In this document: in pieces, positions 59,745-64,000 of the stretch
Layout of the letters: each line of letters starts with the position of its first letter
How positions within the stretch are numbered: the first letter of the stretch is position 1
NCBI RefSeq assembly: GCF_020165195.1
Contig: NZ_JAIUHR010000008.1
Coordinates: 124,001-188,000 of the forward strand
Direction of reading: 5' to 3'
Length of the DNA stretch: 64,000 nucleotides
Source: Mesorhizobium sp. CA14
GTDB lineage: Bacteria; Pseudomonadota; Alphaproteobacteria; Rhizobiales; Rhizobiaceae
The notes under the pieces: model-generated
What the model saw: the letters and a program-made list of their open reading frames with translations, nothing else
Databases searched by the model: none
What the model was told of the DNA's origin: nothing
Position numbers and translations under genes: made by a program

Positions 59745-60965
59745 ATGTCCGTTCGCAACACCGCGAGGCGCCTGACGGCATTGGCGACGGCCGCCGGCCT
59801 CGCGCTGGCCTTGTTGATGCCCGCCGGTCCTGCTTTCGCCGATGCCGGGTTCCGCCAGTGGGTCGCGGGTTTTCGCGCCACCGCGGTGGCCGGCGGCGTT
59901 TCGGGCGCTGTCTACGATCAGGCTATGAGAGGCATCGAGCCCGACCCGGTCGTACTGGAAAAGGCCCGCACCCAGCCGGAATTCACCGCCCCCGCCTGGG
60001 ATTATTTCGACAACCGCGTACATGACCAGTCGGTGGCCAGCGGCCGGGCGATGGCGAAGAAATGGAAGCCTTGGCTCGATCGGATCGAGGCGCGGTTCGG
60101 TGTCGACCGCAATATCCTTCTCGCGATCTGGTCGATGGAATCGAATTATGGCGAGATCCTCAAGCGCGACGACATCATGCGCAATGTCATCCGTTCGCTT
60201 TCCACGCTCGCCTATGGCGATGCGAAGCGCTCGAAATATGCCCGCACCCAACTGATCGCGGCCTTGAAGATCCTGCAGACCGGCGACATCGACGAAAGCC
60301 ATCTGATGGGCTCCTGGGCAGGCGCGATGGGTCAGACCCAGTTCATTCCGACCAGCTATCAGCGCTATGCGGTCGACATGGACGGCAACGGCAGGCGTGA
60401 CATCTGGAATTCGATCCCCGACGCACTGGCGACCTCGGCCAATCTGCTCAAGAAGAACGGCTGGCAGGCCGACAAGACCTGGGGCTATGAGGTCACTATC
60501 CCGGCCGGCAAACTGCCCGGCGGAGCGAAGACGATCGCCCAATGGCAGGCGCTCGGCGTCGTCAGGGCCAACGGCAAGCCGTTCAGGAACCTGACCGACA
60601 AGGCGACGCTGAAAGTGCCGGATGGCCAGGGTGGCCCCGCCTTCCTGATGATCAGGAATTTCTCTGTCATCAAAGCCTACAACAATGCCGACAAATACGC
60701 TTTGGCCGTCGGCCTGCTCGCCGACGAGATCGCCGGCGGCACCGGCCTTGTGCAGGACTGGCAGCGGCCCTTCACCAAGCTCAGCTTCGAGGAGCGCCAG
60801 GAGTTGCAGAAGCGGCTTTCCGAGCACGGCTATTATGACGGCAAGTTCGACGGCAAGATCGGCGACGGCTCGAAGGCCGCCATCATGGCCTACCAGGCAA
60901 AGGTCGGCCTGACCCAGGATGGCTATCCGAGCCTGGAAGTGCTCAAATGGCTCCGCAAGCAGTAG
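59745..60965 (+). CDS. Lytic murein transglycosylase, MltB/SLT_2 family with PG-binding domain
   Basis: Cleaves the glycan strand of peptidoglycan in the periplasm. A signal peptide (TALATAAGLALALLMPAGPAFA) precedes the SLT_2 domain with catalytic Glu132 in AIWSMESNYGEIL, and AGAMGQTQFIPTSY; the C-terminal 60 residues are a peptidoglycan-binding_1 repeat (ELQKRLSEHGYYDGKFDGKIG, AIMAYQAKVGL). ATG 59745 is preferred because AAGGAGG lies 5 nt upstream; ATG 59742 is too close to it. Confidence 0.95.
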   Translation: MSVRNTARRLTALATAAGLALALLMPAGPAFADAGFRQWVAGFRATAVAGGVSGAVYDQAMRGIEPDPVVLEKARTQPEFTAPAWDYFDNRVHDQSVASGRAMAKKWKPWLDRIEARFGVDRNILLAIWSMESNYGEILKRDDIMRNVIRSLSTLAYGDAKRSKYARTQLIAALKILQTGDIDESHLMGSWAGAMGQTQFIPTSYQRYAVDMDGNGRRDIWNSIPDALATSANLLKKNGWQADKTWGYEVTIPAGKLPGGAKTIAQWQALGVVRANGKPFRNLTDKATLKVPDGQGGPAFLMIRNFSVIKAYNNADKYALAVGLLADEIAGGTGLVQDWQRPFTKLSFEERQELQKRLSEHGYYDGKFDGKIGDGSKAAIMAYQAKVGLTQDGYPSLEVLKWLRKQ

Positions 60966-61079
60966 AGCCTGCGGAAACATCAGGCGTCTTTTCAAAGACG
61001 GCACGGATGCTGTAGCGCTTCGGCTTGCGCATGACTTTGCCATGTCTGTCTGGTCATGCGCCAAGGGATGGAGAGGTGT

Positions 61080-62297
61080 TTGGTTTCGGTTGCGCGTATC
61101 AGGCAGAGCATTCGCCGGGCGCCCGTCCTGATTCTCGCCCTTGCCGTGCTTGTCGTCACTGCCGCCGGCGCTTTCCACGCCCCTGCGTTCGCGCAGGAGG
61201 AAAGCCGCGGCTGGTCGCTGCGCGACCTTCTGTTCCCGCGCCGCAGCGAACGCATTGAGCCGCCGATCGAAGTTCAAAAACCAAGGCCGAAACCGAAGAA
61301 GAAAGCCAAGCCGCGCCCGCCCGCGGAGCCGGAAACCCCGATCGTCGAGAAGGCCAACGACGCCCGCGTGGTGCTGGTGGTCGGCGATTTTCTGGCGGGC
61401 GGGCTGGCCGAGGGCCTGGACACGGCCTTTGCCGACAATCCCGCCGTCAGGATCGTCTCGCGCGCCAACGGTTCGTCCGGCTTCGTTCGCGACGACGTCT
61501 ACAATTGGCCAGCCCAGATAAAATCGCTGATCGAAACCGAGAAACCGGCGGCCGTGATCATCATGCTGGGTTCCAACGACCGCCAGCAGATGAAGGTCGG
61601 CGACGTGCGCGAGCAGCCGCGCTCGGAGAACTGGACCAAGGAATATGAGCGCCGCACCGATGCGCTCGGCAAGGCCATGCAAGACACCAAGGTGCCGTTC
61701 CTGTGGGTCGGCATGCCGGCTTTCGGTGTATCGAAGATGAACTCCGACATGCTCGCCTTCAACGACATCTATCACTCGGCCGCCGAAAAACATGGTGGCG
61801 AATTCGTCGATGTATGGGACGGCTTCGTCGACGAGAACGGCGCTTTCGTCACCTCCGGCCCGGACATTAACGGCCAGCCGGTTCGCCTGCGTTCCGACGA
61901 CGGCATCAACGTCACCAAGGCCGGTAAGCGCAAGCTTGCTTTCTACACGGAAAAGCCGCTGGCAAAGATCCTCGGCCTGGCCGCGCCGGGAAGCGTCACG
62001 ACCGTGTCGGCGCCGGCCGGCGCCCCGGTCGAAGCGCCCAAGCCGGCCACCGCGCCCGTCATAGTCGACCGCACCGCGCCGATGCTGCTCGGCGACCCGG
62101 CGCTCGACGGCGGCACCGAACTGCTCGGCGCAGCGCAGCCGGCCAGGGCCGATCCGAATCTGCCTGGCGAAAAGCTGATCCAGGAAGGCAAGGCGCCGAC
62201 CGCTTCGGCCGGCCGCGCCGACGATTTCTCCTGGCCGCCGAAGCCACCGGCGACCGCCGCCGCTCAACCCGACACGGCGGCGGGCGTCAATCGGTAG
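61080..62297 (+). CDS. DUF459 SGNH-hydrolase-fold protein lacking catalytic Ser and His
   Basis: A 405-residue protein of the DUF459 family, with a signal-anchor (APVLILALAVLVVTAAGAFHAPAFA), a Pro/Lys-rich linker, a flavodoxin-like SGNH domain and a Pro/Ala-rich C-terminus. In the SGNH motif the usual GDS reads VVGDFLAGGLAEG (Phe104 where Ser is expected), and the usual DGIH is DDGINVTKAGKRKLA (Asn277), while GSND is kept. It may have lost hydrolase activity or act as a binding protein. TTG 61080 is preferred since GGAGAGG precedes it; ATGs at 61056 and 61068 are alternatives. Confidence 0.85.
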   Translation: MVSVARIRQSIRRAPVLILALAVLVVTAAGAFHAPAFAQEESRGWSLRDLLFPRRSERIEPPIEVQKPRPKPKKKAKPRPPAEPETPIVEKANDARVVLVVGDFLAGGLAEGLDTAFADNPAVRIVSRANGSSGFVRDDVYNWPAQIKSLIETEKPAAVIIMLGSNDRQQMKVGDVREQPRSENWTKEYERRTDALGKAMQDTKVPFLWVGMPAFGVSKMNSDMLAFNDIYHSAAEKHGGEFVDVWDGFVDENGAFVTSGPDINGQPVRLRSDDGINVTKAGKRKLAFYTEKPLAKILGLAAPGSVTTVSAPAGAPVEAPKPATAPVIVDRTAPMLLGDPALDGGTELLGAAQPARADPNLPGEKLIQEGKAPTASAGRADDFSWPPKPPATAAAQPDTAAGVNR

Positions 62298-62362
62298 CTC
62301 TTCGGCTCGGAGACCGTTTCTGAAATTCGCTCCTGGGAGTCAGATGGTGGTGTTTTCGAGAA

Positions 62363-62430
62363 CCGGCCTACGCCGGCCGTAACCTCGATCGGGCGGAGAC
62401 TTGTCAGTGCTTCGGCCGGCGAAGGCCGTA
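62363..62430. repeat. Inverted repeat, family B, copy 2, between convergent genes
   Basis: GGCCTACGCCGGCCG pairs with CGGCCGGCGAAGGCC across a short spacer. The same core, including a GATCGGGCGGAGAC-like spacer, is in the element at 58397-58603. It lies between the stop of the DUF459 gene and the stop of gltD, the same convergent setting as copy 1. Confidence 0.8.
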
Positions 62431-62473
62431 AGCGCAGATCAGCGGGCCGCAGGAGTAGAATTTCTAAACGGTC

Positions 62474-63928
62474 TCAGCGCGGCAGTACCGTCGATCCCAT
62501 CAGCGCCTCGTCGATCGAGCGCGCGGCCTGTCGGCCCTCGCGGATCGCCCAGACCACCAGCGACTGGCCACGCCGCACGTCGCCGGCCGCATAGAGCTTG
62601 TCGACGCTGGTCCTGTAGTCGTGGTCGTTCGCCTCGACATTCTTCGAGCGACGGCTGTCGGTGACGACCTTGATCTTGCCGTCGAGCTCCTTCATCAGGC
62701 TGTCGCCCGCAGGACCGGCAAAGCCGATGGCGATGAAGGCGAGATCGGCGCGGATGACGAACTCGGTGCCGGGGATCGGCTTGCGCTTGTCGTCGACCTC
62801 GCAGCAGCGCACACCGGTCAACTGGCCATCCTCGCCGATGAATTCGAGCGTCGCCACCTGAAATTCGCGCTCGGCCCCCTCGGCCTGCGAGGAGGACGTG
62901 CGCATCTTCGTCGCCCAGTAGGGCCATACCGCCAGCTTGTCTTCCTTCTCCGGCGGCTGCGGGCGGATGTCGAGCTGCGTCACGCGCACCGCGCCTTGGC
63001 GGAAAGCGGTGCCGATGCAGTCGGATGCGGTGTCGCCGCCGCCGACCACGACGACATGCTGGCCGCCGGCGATGATCGGGTGCGATGGCCAGGCCACCGA
63101 CTGGATCGGCTCGCCGCCGACGCGGCGGTTCTGCTGCACGAGATAGGGCATCGCGTCATAGACGCCGCTGAGGTCGCCGCCCGGAATGCCGGCCGGGCGC
63201 GGCGTTTCGGAGCCGCCGCAATAGAGCACCGCGTCGAATTCATCGATGAGATCGGCCGCCTTCATGTCAATGCCGACATTGACGCCGCAATGGAAAGTCA
63301 CCCCTTCGCCTTGCATCTGCTCGATGCGCCGGTCGATATAGTGCTTCTCGATCTTGAAATCGGGGATGCCGTAGCGCATCAGCCCGCCGGGACGGCTTTC
63401 GCGCTCATAGACATGCACGTCATGGCCGGCGCGGCCGAGCTGCTGCGCCGCCGCCATGCCGGCCGGGCCGGAGCCGATGACGGCGACACGCTTGCCGGTC
63501 TTCTTCTCCGGCGGATAGGGCCGGATGTGCCCGGTCTCGTAGGCCTTGTCGGCGATCGCCTGCTCGACCGTCTTGATGGCGACCGGAATGTCCTCGAGGT
63601 TCAGCGTGCAGGCTTCCTCGCAAGGCGCCGGGCAGATGCGGCCGGTGAATTCCGGGAAATTGTTGGTCGAATGCAGGTTGCGGATCGCGCTGTCCCAATC
63701 GCCATTATAGACGAGATCGTTCCAGTCGGGGATCTGGTTGTGGATCGGGCAGCCGGTCGGCCCGTGGCAGTACGGGATGCCGCAATCCATGCAGCGCGCG
63801 GCCTGTTTCTCGACCTCCTTGTCCGACATCGGCAGCGTGAATTCGCGGAAATGCCGGATGCGGTCGGAGGCCGGCTGATACTTGTGCACCTGCCGGTCGA
63901 TCTCGAGAAAGCCTGTTACCTTGCCCAT
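62474..63928 (-). CDS. gltD: Glutamate synthase (NADPH) small subunit
   Basis: Transfers electrons from NADPH through FAD to the large subunit GltB, which makes glutamate from glutamine and 2-oxoglutarate. The 484-residue protein has N-terminal cysteine clusters for 4Fe-4S (C46, C49, C54, C60 in [17 protein letters not shown], and C99, C103, C107 in [10 protein letters not shown]), FAD motif [18 protein letters not shown] and NADPH motif [15 protein letters not shown]. The ATG at 63928 ([10 protein letters not shown]) is the family start; extra codons to 63955 are unlikely. gltB would be expected upstream on the minus strand, beyond the window edge. Confidence 0.96.
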   Translation of the reverse strand: MGKVTGFLEIDRQVHKYQPASDRIRHFREFTLPMSDKEVEKQAARCMDCGIPYCHGPTGCPIHNQIPDWNDLVYNGDWDSAIRNLHSTNNFPEFTGRICPAPCEEACTLNLEDIPVAIKTVEQAIADKAYETGHIRPYPPEKKTGKRVAVIGSGPAGMAAAQQLGRAGHDVHVYERESRPGGLMRYGIPDFKIEKHYIDRRIEQMQGEGVTFHCGVNVGIDMKAADLIDEFDAVLYCGGSETPRPAGIPGGDLSGVYDAMPYLVQQNRRVGGEPIQSVAWPSHPIIAGGQHVVVVGGGDTASDCIGTAFRQGAVRVTQLDIRPQPPEKEDKLAVWPYWATKMRTSSSQAEGAEREFQVATLEFIGEDGQLTGVRCCEVDDKRKPIPGTEFVIRADLAFIAIGFAGPAGDSLMKELDGKIKVVTDSRRSKNVEANDHDYRTSVDKLYAAGDVRRGQSLVVWAIREGRQAARSIDEALMGSTVLPR

Positions 63929-64000
63929 AGTCCAGTCCCTGCTGTCCGAAGGCACGCTTTTTTGTCGCGCACCCGTTAACCCCTTAAGGCTGCCATGGCA

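Noticed and set aside
59685..62267. 860-codon open frame on the minus strand
   Set aside because: Antisense to the lytic transglycosylase and DUF459 genes; no ribosome-binding site or motif.
63929..64000. 3' end of gltB
   Set aside because: Expected upstream of gltD, but no stop codon or coding pattern can be supported in these 72 bases.

Overview
The window reads as about 64 kb of a high-GC chromosome of a rhizobial alphaproteobacterium, most likely Mesorhizobium or a close Phyllobacteriaceae relative. The flaF-flbT pair beside flgL, the flgL-flaF-flbT-flgD-fliQ...flhA-fliR order, an Omp10-type lipoprotein, homospermidine synthase, an ornithine decarboxylase behind a long speF-like leader, and several families of palindromic intergenic repeats all point there. 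No transposase, integrase, rRNA or CRISPR array was seen. There is one tRNA (Gln, TTG).

Layout. 1-2488: end of a flagellar operon (flgL partial, flaF, flbT, flgD, fliQ). 2715-14538: accessory genes separating fliQ from flhA, comprising an MFS exporter, a seven-gene polyamine/amine operon on the minus strand (XRE-cupin regulator, PotD/B/C/A-type ABC transporter, FAD amine oxidase, cupin), an atypical CLC channel, a divergent SDR/MarR pair and an Abm-type monooxygenase. 14661-21302: flagellar genes resume (flhA, fliR, FliJ-, FlgJ-, FlgN- and FliL-like), interrupted by a Rieske/ferredoxin-reductase flavoprotein. 21498-24343: SCP2 protein, an acetyltransferase carrying an in-frame palindromic repeat, and ornithine decarboxylase with its leader RNA. 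24419-31630: amidase/LysR pair, DUF1007 plus nickel/cobalt transporter, DenD-type dehydrogenase, zinc CDF exporter, acetyltransferase. 31713-44319: mixed housekeeping and regulatory genes (aminotransferase, SDRs, TerB-like protein, TrhO, KDPG aldolase, AraC, tRNA-Gln, M15-type peptidase, NtrC-type regulator, oligopeptidase F). 44672-63928: HhH membrane protein, pabB/pabC, DUF3445, homospermidine synthase, Omp10, nucleotidase-LysM, hemH, SPFH/NfeD pair, KdsD isomerase, beta-barrel porin, galU, lytic transglycosylase, a DUF459 protein lacking catalytic residues, and gltD.

Themes. Polyamine metabolism recurs: ornithine decarboxylase makes putrescine, homospermidine synthase consumes it, and the ABC/FAD-oxidase operon probably imports and oxidises a related amine under a regulator with a clean 19-bp palindromic operator. 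Flagellar export and assembly genes form the backbone at the left. The most unusual structural signal is the insertion of palindromic repeats into open reading frames without breaking the frame: a 160-bp element in the acetyltransferase at 22645 and a 60-bp element in the signal-peptide region of the Ni/Co transporter at 27272. Related copies lie in intergenic positions. Functions are inferred from recognisable motifs and neighbourhood only; no database search was possible.
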